Assembly (NCBI GenBank): GCA_002049455.2
Contig: KV918985.1
Span: forward strand, 1 to 64,000
Length of the DNA: 64,000 bases
DNA from: Porphyra umbilicalis
Lineage: Eukaryota; Rhodophyta; Bangiophyceae; Bangiales; Bangiaceae
Reading direction: 5' to 3'
Below are positions 43,343-53,394 of this stretch, piece by piece. The stretch's first letter is position 1. Each line of letters starts with the position of its first letter. The translations under genes and the position numbers were made by a program. The notes beneath the pieces are model-generated. The model did not search any database and was not told where the DNA came from. It worked only from the letters and a program-made list of their open reading frames with translations.

Positions 43343-43495
43343 GAGGGGGGGGGGGGGGGGGTGTTTTGGGGGCTGTGTGTCGAGGAAGGAGGGAGGTGGG
43401 GGGGGGGGGGGGGGTGTTTTGGGGGCTGTGTGTCGAAGAAGGAGGGAGGTGGGGGGGGGGGGGGGGGTGCCCAAGGAGGGAGGGGGGGGGGGGGG
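43343..43495 (+). repeat. G-rich tandem repeat after the transposase stop
   Basis: About three copies of a roughly 65-bp unit, each with a G run of about 16-18 bp followed by TGTTTTGGGGGCTGTGTGTCG and AGGAGGGAGGTG, begin about 15 bp after the stop codon. The many G tracts could form G-quadruplexes in DNA or in the 3' UTR. Confidence 0.9.
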
Positions 43496-43916
43496 AGGTC
43501 GCCGTCCCGCCGGCATCCGTTGGCTTGGCGCCCTCTACCGCCTCCCGCAAGGGACGTGACGTAAACCGCCTTGCCCTTTAGTACCTCACGTCACCACTGT
43601 AGCCGTCGAGCTACGCCAAACGCATACGACGCGAACCTCACGAAGCTGTGCGTGCACAAGGCGTGCAAGAGGAAGGCTGGCTTTTGTCCGCGACGCCAAG
43701 ACAGACGAGGAGCTCCGTGCCACGCCCAAGACCAAGACGAAGACGCGCGCTCCTTCTTGGGGCCGCACCTGCCTGTACACGCAGCATCATCCAATAGAAT
43801 CTCTTGAACTAAAAAACGCACGTGCACGGCTGCTTGGGAGAGGCAGTGACGTCTGCGCAACAAGAATCAAAGATTTCTCTCGAGCACCCAGATTTGGTAC
43901 CATGTCTGCTCGCTGC
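43496..43916. other. 3' flank of the transposase inside the element
   Basis: Non-coding DNA between the G-rich repeat and the right subterminal cluster. I see no gene here. Confidence 0.4.
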
Positions 43917-44007
43917 GATGGGTTCGATGGGAACTTCGATGACCTCATCGAGGGCCCTTTTTTGCCCATCGAAAGGCAATCGAGCGCTCGATGGGACGCC
44001 GATGGAG
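43917..44007. repeat. Right subterminal CGATGG/CCATCG cluster
   Basis: Seven copies of CGATGG/CCATCG-type motifs (some CGATGA) lie in 90 bp in both orientations, mirroring the left cluster at 32493-32640 and ending in the right terminal repeat. Confidence 0.7.
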
Positions 44008-44026
44008 AAAAGTCCGAAGCAGACGA
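44000..44026 (-). repeat. Right terminal inverted repeat
   Basis: Its reverse complement matches 32473-32499 at 22 of 27 positions. The last base overlaps the A of an ATG that opens the next frame. Confidence 0.7.
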
Positions 44027-45018
44027 TGTGGGACTCCCGTGCGGGACGTCTGCGAGGCGCGGCCCTGGCGGCCGGTGCAAAGGCGGCGGCTGTGGCGCTC
44101 GCGGCGGTCGTCATCAGTGGCGGTGGGCTCTCGGGAGCCCGCGGACGGCGCGCCGGCGACGGACGCGGCGCGTCGTGCCGCCGCCCGTGGCCGCCGCCCG
44201 CGCGGACAGCCGCGGTGAGGCAGCCATCATGCTGCCGCTCCCATGCAGAGTTTCGCGTGGCTCCCCGACCCCCGCCCGCGTCGCCGCGGGGGTCCCCCGC
44301 CGGCGACGCAGCGGGCTGCGCCCCCCCCCCCTCCCCCAAACCCCACTGGCCACCATTGGCGGCGTTGACACCGACCCCCCCGCGGACGCCGTGTCACCCG
44401 GCGGCCGGCCGAGACAGAGTAAGCGCTCCTAGCGGGGTCCCCCCTCCCACCACGGCCGCCGCCGTGTGGCGGGCCGCCGCCCGTTCCGCCGCGCCACAAC
44501 CCCGCTCCTCCGCGACGAGCGGCGCGTCCCACACGCGCCACCCGCCCGCGCGTGACGAGCAGCGACACCCCCCGCCGGTCGACGGCTGCCGCCGCACCCA
44601 CCGCGTCCGTGGCCGCAAGCGCGACGGCTGCCGCGGCCACGGCCGCCCAACCTCGTCCGCCGCCGCCAACACGGGGCGTCGACGAGGAGCAGGCCGCCGC
44701 GGTGGCACGCACGGGGGATTGGCCCCCTTGGCGGACGTGATGGAGCGCCGCTGCGCACCAAACGTGCCGGGCACGGGGCGGGTGGCGACCGCCGCCGCGG
44801 GGCCGACGCACGGCTGGTCGGTGGACCGGAAAGAGGGGTGGGGCGTCGCCGCCGCGGCCGCGGACGAGCGTCAGGGAGCCAATGGGGGGGGGGGGGGGTC
44901 CGCCTCCTCCGGGCGCCCGACGGCAGCAGTGGCAGCGGCGGCGGGGGACGCCCGCGGGTGGACGGGGAGGTGGATGGTGGCGGTACGCCGTTGCACTGCG
45001 GGTCGGGGCTGCCCTTAA
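44026..45018 (+). CDS. Hypothetical protein, N-terminal hydrophobic segment
   Basis: An ATG exactly at the transposon border opens a 330-codon frame. It begins MWDSRAGRLRGAALAAGAKA and continues with AVALAAVVISGGG, which could be a targeting or anchor segment. The remainder is Arg/Pro/Ala-rich and crosses several C and G runs; other frames look equally coding-like in places (for example TSSDTPRRSTAAAAPTASVA at 44555). The true product may therefore be split by homopolymer errors or introns. No domain is recognised. The C-terminal stretch PTHGWSVDRKEGWGVAAAAA is the most protein-like part. Low confidence. Confidence 0.25.
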   Translation: MWDSRAGRLRGAALAAGAKAAAVALAAVVISGGGLSGARGRRAGDGRGASCRRPWPPPARTAAVRQPSCCRSHAEFRVAPRPPPASPRGSPAGDAAGCAPPPSPKPHWPPLAALTPTPPRTPCHPAAGRDRVSAPSGVPPPTTAAAVWRAAARSAAPQPRSSATSGASHTRHPPARDEQRHPPPVDGCRRTHRVRGRKRDGCRGHGRPTSSAAANTGRRRGAGRRGGTHGGLAPLADVMERRCAPNVPGTGRVATAAAGPTHGWSVDRKEGWGVAAAAADERQGANGGGGGSASSGRPTAAVAAAAGDARGWTGRWMVAVRRCTAGRGCP

Positions 45019-45878
45019 CCCGCACACGCGCAGGCTCAAAACCACCCCGTCGGGTCGGTCGGGGATGGACCAGTCGCTGACCATGGCGGCCGCGTCGTCG
45101 GCCTCGTCCTGCGTCGTCGTCAACCGCCTCGGCCTCTTGCCTGCTTGCTGCGTCTCGGTCGCCGCCACGCCCGCTCGAGCCAGTCGTCTGTGCACGGGGC
45201 TACCCCTCCAATACCGCGTGTACGGCTTCCACCAAGCGGCGCGCCCCTCACGGTGCGCTGCCACCCGCTCCCGCTTGCGTCGCGTGGCCGACCACCCCAC
45301 GCACGGGAGCCGGCGCGGCCCGGGTGATCGCTTTTGGCCAGACCGAAAAGCGCCATCCCGTGCAGCTCGGACGCAGTGCCAGCATCAGAAATGGTCGTTG
45401 GGAAGGGTAGACGGCCCCCACCCGCGCCGTCCGTACGGACGCCACGCGTGGTGGCGGACGGCCCCGAGGCAGGGGACCGCGGGGCTGTCATGGCGCAACC
45501 CAAAAAGCTCCGTCGCAGCCAGGACGATGGGGGAAGACCGTTCTCGTCTGGCAACAGGCAGCAAAAAGACAATGAGCAGCGCCGCTGCTTGACGCCCGGT
45601 CGTCGCGCAGCGGGCTCGAACGCCGGATGTATCGATGGGACGCAACGCTTTTGCCGGGTGGTGGTGTAACGGCAGCCATGGCAGAAGAGTGGCCCCCTTT
45701 GTAGGGCTCTTTGGTTGCAGACCCAAGCGCGAGCCACGCAGGCACGCACGTGGCAGACGCCAGCGGATCCGCTTCCGCACCAGACTCCGCGTCCGCGCCG
45801 GCGCCGGCACTGGTGCGGGTGCGCCCGCGGCGCGCCCCGGCCGTGTGCCCCCCTCGCGCCCCCCCCACCCCCCTCCCA
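45019..45878. other. Intergenic, upstream of UBA5
   Basis: No gene supported. The last few hundred bases are the presumed promoter and leader of the UBA5 gene; no clear core element is visible. Confidence 0.4.
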
Positions 45879-46140
45879 ATGGGCTCCACCGTGGCCTCCC
45901 TATTGACCGCCGCGGCGGCGTTGGCCACCGCCGCGGGCGACGGCGGCCTGCCGCCCGCCGCCGCCGCCGCCGTTGCCGCCGCCCGCGCCGCGGTCGCGTC
46001 CGCGCTCAGCGCGGTGGGCTCCCCACCGGCGCTCGCCATCGGCCCTGCCTCTTCCTCCATGGCCAAGGTCGCCGGCAGCAATGGCCCTGGCCATGAGAAC
46101 CATGGCAGTGGCGGCAATGGCGGCGACGGCAGGGGCACCG

Positions 46141-46186
<46 letters not shown>

Positions 46187-47317
46187 GGTGCCCCCGCCCA
46201 TGCCCAACGACGCGGCCGACACCAACCCCTACTCGCGCCTCATGGCCCTCCAACGCATGGGCATCGTCACGGACTATGCGTCCATCCGCTCCCGCTCCGT
46301 CGCCGTCATTGGCGTCGGCGGCGTCGGCGCGGTCGTTGCCGAAATGCTCACGCGCTGCGGCGTCGGCGCGCTGCACCTCTTTGACGCCGACACCGTCTCG
46401 TCCGCCAACATCAACCGCCTCTTTTACACGCCCGCCCAAGTGGGCACGCCCAAAGTCACGGCCGCCGTGGCCACGCTCGCCGCCATCAACCCCGACGTGG
46501 CCCTCACCCCGCACCCCGTCGACGTGACGGTTGCGGCGGCGGGGGGCGGCCACGACGCCCTCGTGGCCACCCTCGCCACCGTCGACGCGGCGGTGTGTTG
46601 CGTCGACAATTACGCGGCGCGGCTCGCCGTCAACGCGGCGGCGCTGGGCGCGACGGCCGGCGGGGTGGCGTGGCTCGAGACGGGCGTGTCGGAGGACGCC
46701 CTGTCGGGCCACGTGCAGCGGCTGCTGCCGGGCGTTACCGCCTGCTACGCGTGCGTGCCGCCGCTGGTGGTGGCGACGGGGGGGGACGAGGTGGCGCTCG
46801 TGCGCCCGGGCGTGTGCGCCGCGTCGTTGCCAACAACGATGGGGGTGGTGGCGGCTTTGGCCGTGCAGGGGCTCCTCAAGGGGCTCCTCGGGTGGGGGGA
46901 AGTCGCCGACTATGTGTCGTACGAGGGGCGCCGTGATTGGGTGGCCGTCCACCGGCGGCTGCGGCCCAACGGGGAGTGCGTCGAGGGCGGGTGCGTCGCC
47001 GCGCAGCGGGTCGTGGCCGGGGGGGGGGGGGGGGGGGGGGGGAGCTCCTGTGGCGCCAAGGCGTAGCGGCTGCCGCGGGCGCGGAGCAAAAGGGGGGGGG
47101 ACCCCCAACGCATGGCGCCAATGAGTGGGGCATCACGGTCACGGGGGCGGGGGACGACGAGGGCGGGGGGGAGGCGACGCCGCCAGTGACGCCGCCCGGG
47201 GCGGCGGCGGCAGCACCGGCCCCGTCGCTGACGGCGGCGGCGGTGGCACCGGCGGCCGACGTGGCCGCCCCATCGGTGCAAGACCTGATGGCGCAGCTGC
47301 GGGCGCTGCAGCCGTGA
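45879..47317 (+). CDS. UBA5: UFM1-activating E1 enzyme UBA5, frame changes at a G24 run
   Basis: The ATG at 45879 starts an Ala-rich leader and a Gly tract from a GGC repeat (about 46143-46186). Then NPYSRLMALQRMGIV begins the ThiF-type adenylation domain. It has the nucleotide loop GVGGVGAVVAEMLTRCG (first Gly at residue 145), zinc ligands Cys289/Cys292 (CYAC) and Cys367/Cys372 (CVEGGC), and the catalytic Cys313 in GVCAASLPTTMGVV. These are the established UBA5 signatures for activating UFM1 and passing it to UFC1. The literal frame stops at 47066 after G24. In the frame reached by one more G or two fewer, the sequence continues with GANEWGITV, matching the UFM1/GABARAP-interacting EWGI motif, and ends SVQDLMAQLRALQP, matching the UFC1-binding tail. 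So the true C-terminus is almost certainly 47317. No intron is needed. Product cytosolic, acting at the ER in UFMylation. Confidence 0.93.
47019..47042 (+). repeat. G24 homopolymer inside UBA5
   Basis: Twenty-four consecutive G residues separate the catalytic part of UBA5 from its C-terminal interaction tail, which lies in a different frame. Confidence 0.95.
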
Positions 47318-48022
47318 GCGGGGGCGCCCGCGTGGCGCCACGACGTGGCCCCCGGCGGCGGCCGCTGACCCTGGGACGACAGGCGCTGCGGCGCCGTCGG
47401 TGTGGGCGGGCGACGGGGGTGGCGGGCGGGCGGGATAGCGTGCGCACGCGGCCGCCCTGGAGGGCACCGCCGTCGACCAGTCTGCGGGGAGAGCTGCCCC
47501 GAGCGCGCCTACGCGGCACGTCCCTCCCGAGGGGGTACTCACAAGGGCGAGTCGCTCCCGAGGAAGCGTCCCCCTCCCCATCACGGAGGGCCAGCAGGCG
47601 GCACGCCACATGCATCCCAAGGCGCCCCGTCAAAGGCGTCCGTGCGCCCGCAGTGACCTTTGAGTTCACGCCGCTTTTCTTCTGTGCTCATCCATCGGCG
47701 CGACGCGGCACGCACGGCTCCCACGCGGCCCTCCCCACGCACGCGGCGCGGCACCCGGCGTGGGTGCAAAGCGGCTCGACAGCCACACGCGGCCGCTGCC
47801 GTGGGCACCACGCCGACGCGTGGCGCGCGCGGGCCAGCGTGCCGCCCGCGGGCAGTACCTATGGCAAGGCCGCCAATCCTAGTACGGCATGGCCGCCACC
47901 CCTGGACCACCCGCCCGCCCCCTCCCCCTCGCCCCACGCATGACACGCAACGCACGCGGTCCGCCGCTGGTGCGACCAGCCGTCCACGCCGCAAAAGGCC
48001 TGACCCCGAGTCGCACGCCGGC
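47318..48022. other. Spacer between convergent UBA5 and Derlin genes
   Basis: About 700 bp between two stop codons; it must hold both 3' UTRs. GC-rich, no gene seen. Confidence 0.5.
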
Positions 48023-48973
48023 CTACTCCCCCGCACCCCCCGTGGCGACAGCGCGTTGCCTCAAGCCCGGAGCGGCGCCTGCGGCGCCGGCTGCCCCCGC
48101 CGCCGGGGCGGGTGGTGGACGCGCAGCGGGCCCATCCCCACCCCCACCACCCCCGCCCCCGTCCCCGTCAGCGGCGCCACCGCCGCCGCCGCCACCGCCA
48201 GCCGGCGGCGCGTCGCCGACCGGCGGCGCGTCACCCCCCGGCGGCGGCGCCGCAGCGGCAGCCACCGCGGCCGCCTCGGCCGCGTCGGCCACCGCCTCAG
48301 CTTCCCGCGCCTCCCTCGCCTCCCGCTCAGCGTCTTCCCCCCCCGCCCCCCCCACCGCCCACACGAGCAGCCGGGGCGTGCGGAGGAGGTGGATGCCGAC
48401 CATCACCGGGTACACGTCGACGAGGAAGTAGTAGACGTGGCCGGCGAGGATGCCCATCAAGTCAATCACCGGCGGGCTGCCGAGGAGCACCGAAAAGCCG
48501 AGGAGCACCCACGGGAGGTACGGCGCCCGGAAGTTGAACAAGCCAAGAAAGTTCATGGCCTGGTGCTCGTTGCGCCGCGCCCACACGTACACCATCATAA
48601 AGGTCAGGGACGGGCCGAGGAAGAGAATGGACGGGGCGGCGGGGGAGATGGCGAGGAGGAAGGCCGCCCCAAAGAACAGCATCATGGCAAAGTCGGCGGT
48701 GCGCCCACGAAACGCGTTCAACTCGAGCAGCTTGCAGTAGCGGTAGAGGAAGAACATGTGGAAGAGGAAGTCGAGGCCAAAGGAGCCAAAGTAGAGAAAG
48801 GCGGTGGCGAGTCGCCAAAACTGGTGCAGCCGCACCACCGAATCCCAGTTGATGTACAACTTGTACGGGGAGATCTGGTCGAGGCCCACCGAGGCGGTTG
48901 TCAACACCGCCAGCGTGATGTACGTGCGGGTGACGGGGGGCATCGACTTGTACCACTCTTCAATGAGCGACAT
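48023..48973 (-). CDS. Derlin (Der1-like, Derlin-2 type)
   Basis: Single-exon, 316 aa, ATG start MSLIEEWYKSMPPVTRTY. The Der1 rhomboid-pseudoprotease fold occupies residues about 1-205. Features are the WR motif in HQFWRLATAFLYFG, YRYCKLLELNAFRGRTADF, the segment MNFLGLFNFRAPYLPWVLLG that is closest to Derlin-2, and the GxxxG-bearing helix GILAGHVYYFLVDVYP. About six hydrophobic helices are visible. Catalytic Ser/His of active rhomboids are absent, as in all Derlins. The protein works in the ER membrane in retrotranslocation of misfolded proteins (ERAD). The C-terminal 110 residues are an Ala/Gly/Pro-rich, partly acidic tail (EDAEREAREAREAEAVAD) with no visible canonical SHP p97-binding box, which is longer than the usual Derlin tail. 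It is convergent with UBA5. Confidence 0.95.
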   Translation of the reverse strand: MSLIEEWYKSMPPVTRTYITLAVLTTASVGLDQISPYKLYINWDSVVRLHQFWRLATAFLYFGSFGLDFLFHMFFLYRYCKLLELNAFRGRTADFAMMLFFGAAFLLAISPAAPSILFLGPSLTFMMVYVWARRNEHQAMNFLGLFNFRAPYLPWVLLGFSVLLGSPPVIDLMGILAGHVYYFLVDVYPVMVGIHLLRTPRLLVWAVGGAGGEDAEREAREAREAEAVADAAEAAAVAAAAAPPPGGDAPPVGDAPPAGGGGGGGGAADGDGGGGGGGGDGPAARPPPAPAAGAAGAAGAAPGLRQRAVATGGAGE

Positions 48974-50532
48974 GGCGACCGCCGAGGGGTTGACTCGGGC
49001 AGAATAGGGGAGAAAGGGGCGGCCGGGAGATCAGGGGAGACGTGATGGAAGCGACGAGTAGAAGAGCAGCACAGTAGGACACACTCCCGCGGCGGAGGGT
49101 CGGCCGGCCACCCACGACCGGGGTGGCCGCCGAGCAACTGGGCCGTCGCAAAGACGAGTAGCCTGTGCAGGTCAATCCAGTACCCACAGCCGGCTGGAAG
49201 TACCCCGAGACCAGCAAGGGAAGGGAGCGCAACGGCCGTCGAGCGACTGCAACTGCGGCGTCAAACAGACCCCCGCCGCCGGCACCGCCAACCGGCGTTG
49301 GCCGGCTGCACCCGCCAGTGCCACCCAGAGAGAATGAGCGACGCGGAGAAAAGAATACCAGCGACAAATGTCGAGGGCACTCTAGTGTCCAGTGGGTCTG
49401 GCAGGGCTCACAGGAGAGAACTCGTCCCCGTCAGCAGAGCGCCCGAGGCGGTCGTGACGGAGACGCGTCCAGGAGCGCGACCGTGGGTGCACAGCGAGCA
49501 AGACAGCCACACCAGTCAACACCCGAGGGAATGTCAGCAGCAACTACACTTTGCTGCGCTGATGTCATCGATTTGTTTCATTACTTCTGACGTCCGACTG
49601 GTCGTGCCATCCACTAGCCAAAGACGGCGATGAGCTCCTTAAACGGGGTAGGACCAGAAACCCAGTTTGTCGTCCACATTGTGGGTTTGGACCACAAAAG
49701 TCTGTTGCAATGCCTGTGGGGGGAGCTACGGCATGAAAGTGAGAGATATCTCCAAAATGGGAACTCCCTGACAGTAGTACACAGGCCAATGGAGGAGCAG
49801 ATGTAGGTGACTAGCAGGCCAATGAAAGCTCTCTTCGAGGTTGAATGGTGCAATCCTCCATGCTGAAGACCTCCTCCTCAAAAGAAAGCGGGGGGCGGCA
49901 CGGGGGGAGGGGGGTACCCAGGCGATACTGCTGACTGGGGGATATTTTCCCCAGGCCCTGGCCGTGTACGCCACAAAAGATTACAGCTCTTGCATCTCTC
50001 GCCGGACCCGCAATGCGGCTATGACGCAACGCTTTGTGAAGCGCACTTGGGGCGCTCGTTGGCATCTAGACACACCGTATCCGTACTCGTGATGTAATGG
50101 CGGTTACAACGGTGTAAAGGGCTCTCACCAACGGCCGCCTAAAACCTCTGCACAAATTATTGCGGGGAAAATCATCATCTGATGGCTCATCAGGAAGGTT
50201 TCGAAAAAATATGCGGAGTCCACAACACCCACAATAGCCATTGTGGTCCTACCCCATTTAAGGAGCACAGCTCGGTGCGTGCCGCGCGTCCAACCAATGG
50301 CCTTGCATGAAACGAGCGCGCCCGCACCAACTCGCCAGCACCTTGGCAATCGCCCTGATCCGCCAGGCCCACGAGCTGCTCTCGACCGAGGCACACACCC
50401 CCCCACGACCGTGACGCAGCCACGCACCCCTCTGAGTGGCGCTCGACCTGCCATTGATGCTGGTCGCGGCCCGTCTCGGTGCACCCCTGCCCGCACCACC
50501 CCCGCGCGTCCCCACACTGCGGACACGCGGCC
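48974..50532. other. Divergent intergenic region between Derlin and PFK
   Basis: About 1.56 kb of mixed composition with no supported gene. It should contain the promoters of both flanking genes. No TATA-type element is obvious next to either start. Confidence 0.5.
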
Positions 50533-53052
50533 ATGTCGGGCGGCATCCCCCCCCGGGACCGGGTGCGCGACGCGCAGAGCAGCCTCGTCAATTTGGCGGC
50601 GGAGGGCGCGGTGCTCGCCCCCAGACCAGCCGCCCCGGTCGTTGCGGCGCCCCAGCAGCGCCCCGAAGGCGACGCGGCGGCAGCGGCGGTGGTGACCGCC
50701 GCCGGCGACAACGCCACGATGCTCCGCTCGGGCACCATTGAGAAAATCGCGGCCATGTCCACCGCCGGCGAGGACGCGGCGTCCCGCGCGGACCAGCCCA
50801 AGATTGTCGCCCTCGTCTCGGCGGCGACGGAGAATGGGGACCCGCGGTACGACCACTTTACCAAGCGCCTCGTCGCGCACCCGTCCAAGCTCGGCCGCCT
50901 CGAGGCGCCGCACTTGTCGTCGTGGACGCGCGTCGGCCGCTTCCCGTCGCCCTTCAAGACCAACCCGCGGTCGCTCAACTTGGGGCTCTCCTTTGTGTCC
51001 AACAATGAGACCATCTTGGTCGACATTATCGGGCACGCGCAGCACGAAACGATCAGCCGCGAGTTCCTCCGCTGCGGGCCGCGGGAGTTCATCGCCTTCC
51101 ACCCGCAGACCGTCAACGCGGCCATTGTCACGTGCGGCGGGCTGGCGCCGGGCCTCAACACCGTGGTCCGCGAGCTCGTGTGCACCTTGTCCCGCCTGTA
51201 CGGGGTGGAAAACATCTATGGCGTGCCCTATGGCTACCGGGGCTTCTACTCACCCAACCACAACTTGCGGCGGCTGACGGAGGATTCCGTGTCGAGCATC
51301 CACCACCAGGGCGGCACCATCCTCGGCTCCTCCCGGGGCGGCTTTGACCTCAAACTCATCTGCGACGCGGTGGAGGACCGGAGCCTCAACCAGATTTTCA
51401 TCATTGGTGGGGACGGCACCCACCGGGGGGCGCTGGCCATCTACGAGGAACTCCGCCGGCGGAAGTGCAAGATTGCCTGCGTCGGCATCCCCAAAACTGT
51501 GGACAATGGTACGTGGAGGGGGTGCTCGTGCTCTGGGTGGCGTGGTCGGCTACGGGGTTTGTGGTGTGCCGTCGAGCTGCTGCCTACTGGTCATGAACTG
51601 ACGACACCTCTGCTCCTCTGTTGTTTTGCTCTGCTCAATGTTTGGCTGGAGCGCCTGGCGGGACAACCTAAACTGTGCTATCCACCCTGTGTGGCCTTGA
51701 TGGCGGTTGACTGCGACAGATTTCCCCCTCATCGACCGCTCCTTTGGGTTTGACACGGCCGTTCAGGAGACGCAGCGGGCCATCAACTGCGCCAAAGTGG
51801 AAGCCGAGGCCGCCATCAACGGCCTGGGGCTGGTCAAGGTTATGGGCCGGGCATCCGGGCAGATTGCAATGGTATGATTGAGGGCCGTCGTCTGCGACTT
51901 GGTTTGGTCTTGCTCCTATCGTGGCGCTTTGTGCTGGCGCTTTGTGCTGGGACGCACCGCCGTCCTGCTCGATAGTGCCTGACCCGCTCTACGTGGCCAC
52001 TGCTACTCGACAGTTCTCTCCCCTTTTTTGTACATATCCTGCTTGACTCTGTACTCTTCCTCGCCTACCGACCTATTTTGCTGCCCCGCAGTTTGCTTGC
52101 CTGGCCTCGCGTGACGTCAACGTGTGCCTCATCCCCGAAATCCCCTTTGAGCTCACCGGCGACCACGGCCTGCTTCGCTGCGTGGCGGACCTGTTTGAGA
52201 CCAAAGGCCACTGCGTCATTGTTGTGGCCGAGGGCGCGGGCATGGACCTGATTTCCGACGATATGCGGTCGTACGGTACGGACGCTTCCGGCAACGTCAA
52301 GCGACCCGACATTGGGCTCTGGCTCCGCGCCCGCATCAATGAACACTTTGCGGCGCAGGGGCAGGAGGTCAACCTGAAGCTCATTGGTATGTTGTCTCTT
52401 GCAGTCTCTCTTGTGTTTGTAGAGGTGGAAGTCTTATTGATAGAGGGGGGCGGCGAGGCGTGCACTGACCTGGGCTGCATGGCATGAGTTCTGGCTGAGA
52501 ACCAGTCATCTGACGCTTTCACCTGGTGCACTTCATTTGGGCTTTCTGCTGCGGTTTCCTTTTCCTCTCCTCATGCTCCTTACTTCAATTCCCTTCTTGG
52601 CTTTGTGCTCTGCCCTCGTTGGCGTTCGTCATTTTGTACTGTGCAACTTCTTGCTGTTGTCTCTTTTGGCCTTGTTTGGTGTGCTTTTTGCTACAGATCC
52701 ATTCTACATGGTCCGGAGCCTGCCTGCGAACGCAACGGACTCGCTGTACTGCTCCCTCCTCGGCCAGTCGGCGGTGCACGGGGCGATGGCGGGCTACTCG
52801 GGCTTTTCCACGGGCATAGTCAATGGGCACCACGTCATGCTGCCAATGACTGAGATTTGTAACCGCAGTCGGACCCGAGTGGACGTGCACAGTCGGATGT
52901 GGCATCGTGTGCTCGCATGCACCAACCAACCGTCGCTGTGTGGGAGCAAGGTCGAGGAGGTGCCGGTCAAGGAGAGCGGCAAGCCGGCCAAGCCCATGGC
53001 GGTAAGTGTGGAGCCGGTGCCTCCGCCGCCCCAACCAGATGCGGCCGAGTAG
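50533..53052 (+). CDS. PFK: ATP-dependent 6-phosphofructokinase, plant-type
   Basis: Four exons, 50533-51508, 51720-51871, 52092-52386 and 52697-53052, splice in phase at GT-AG sites to 592 aa. Signatures: [17 protein letters not shown] (about 200-215), SSRGGFDLK, the nucleotide site [11 protein letters not shown] (GGDG at 292-295, the Gly form typical of ATP users rather than the GGDD of pyrophosphate enzymes), and the catalytic PKTVDND (320-326), which is completed across intron 1. Further along are [45 protein letters not shown] and [16 protein letters not shown]. It phosphorylates fructose 6-phosphate in glycolysis. The first about 90 residues are low-complexity and may be a targeting leader, but no clear transit motif is seen. 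Introns are 211, 220 and 310 bp. The tail [14 protein letters not shown] is short and variable. Confidence 0.93.
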
Positions 53053-53394
53053 GATGCGGGCGGGGCGGGGTGGCGACGATGGCGTTCTCGTTTTCATGTC
53101 CTTTATTTTCCAATCCTTCTCCTGTGACTGGTAGCCCCTATGGATCGCTGACAAGCAAGCGCCTCCTTGTGCGGCACCATCCATGCATGCTCGCGTGCTC
53201 TGCGACCGGCTGCCCCCTGCAGGTCCGTCAACAGACTTAGCGCGTCGTACCGCAGGGGCACGAGAGGGCGCCGTAGCGCGTAGCATGGACCGTATGTGGC
53301 AAGCTTTGGTAGTCGAGCGACTCGCCTTGTAACATAGATTGGATTGCCCACCGCCCCCGCAACGGCGGCCGCCGGCCACCCCGGCGGCGGCCGC
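53053..53394. other. Spacer between convergent PFK and FSH1-like genes
   Basis: Three hundred bases between stop codons, holding the two 3' UTRs. No gene seen. Confidence 0.5.

Larger units (their letters stand above)
32473..44026. mobile_element. 11.55-kb DNA transposon with two divergent genes (Plavaka/EnSpm-like)
   Basis: The termini are 27-bp imperfect inverted repeats at 32473-32499 and 44000-44026 (22 of 27 matching, including TCGTCTG and GACTTTT.TCCATCG). Just inside each end lies a cluster of CGATGG/CCATCG motifs in both orientations. Established EnSpm/CACTA elements likewise carry subterminal repeats bound by a second element-encoded protein. The interior has a four-exon transposase on the plus strand and a 1,024-aa protein on the minus strand, transcribed away from a shared 2.6-kb centre. 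Everything between the ends is accounted for by these genes and by repeats. No target-site duplication was found, so the exact outermost base is open. No stops or frameshifts break either gene, so the element may be intact. Confidence 0.7.

Noticed and set aside
32473-44026. Target-site duplication flanking the large transposon
   Set aside because: Bases outside the two inverted repeats were compared at several possible offsets and no matching direct repeat was found, so none is claimed.
45879-47066. Taking the literal UBA5 stop at 47066 as the real end
   Set aside because: The residues after the G24 run are a short Ser/Cys tail, while the alternative frame carries conserved UBA5 tail motifs.
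50533-53052. Pyrophosphate-dependent phosphofructokinase
   Set aside because: The nucleotide-site motif is GGDG rather than GGDD, and the flanking motifs match plant ATP-dependent enzymes.
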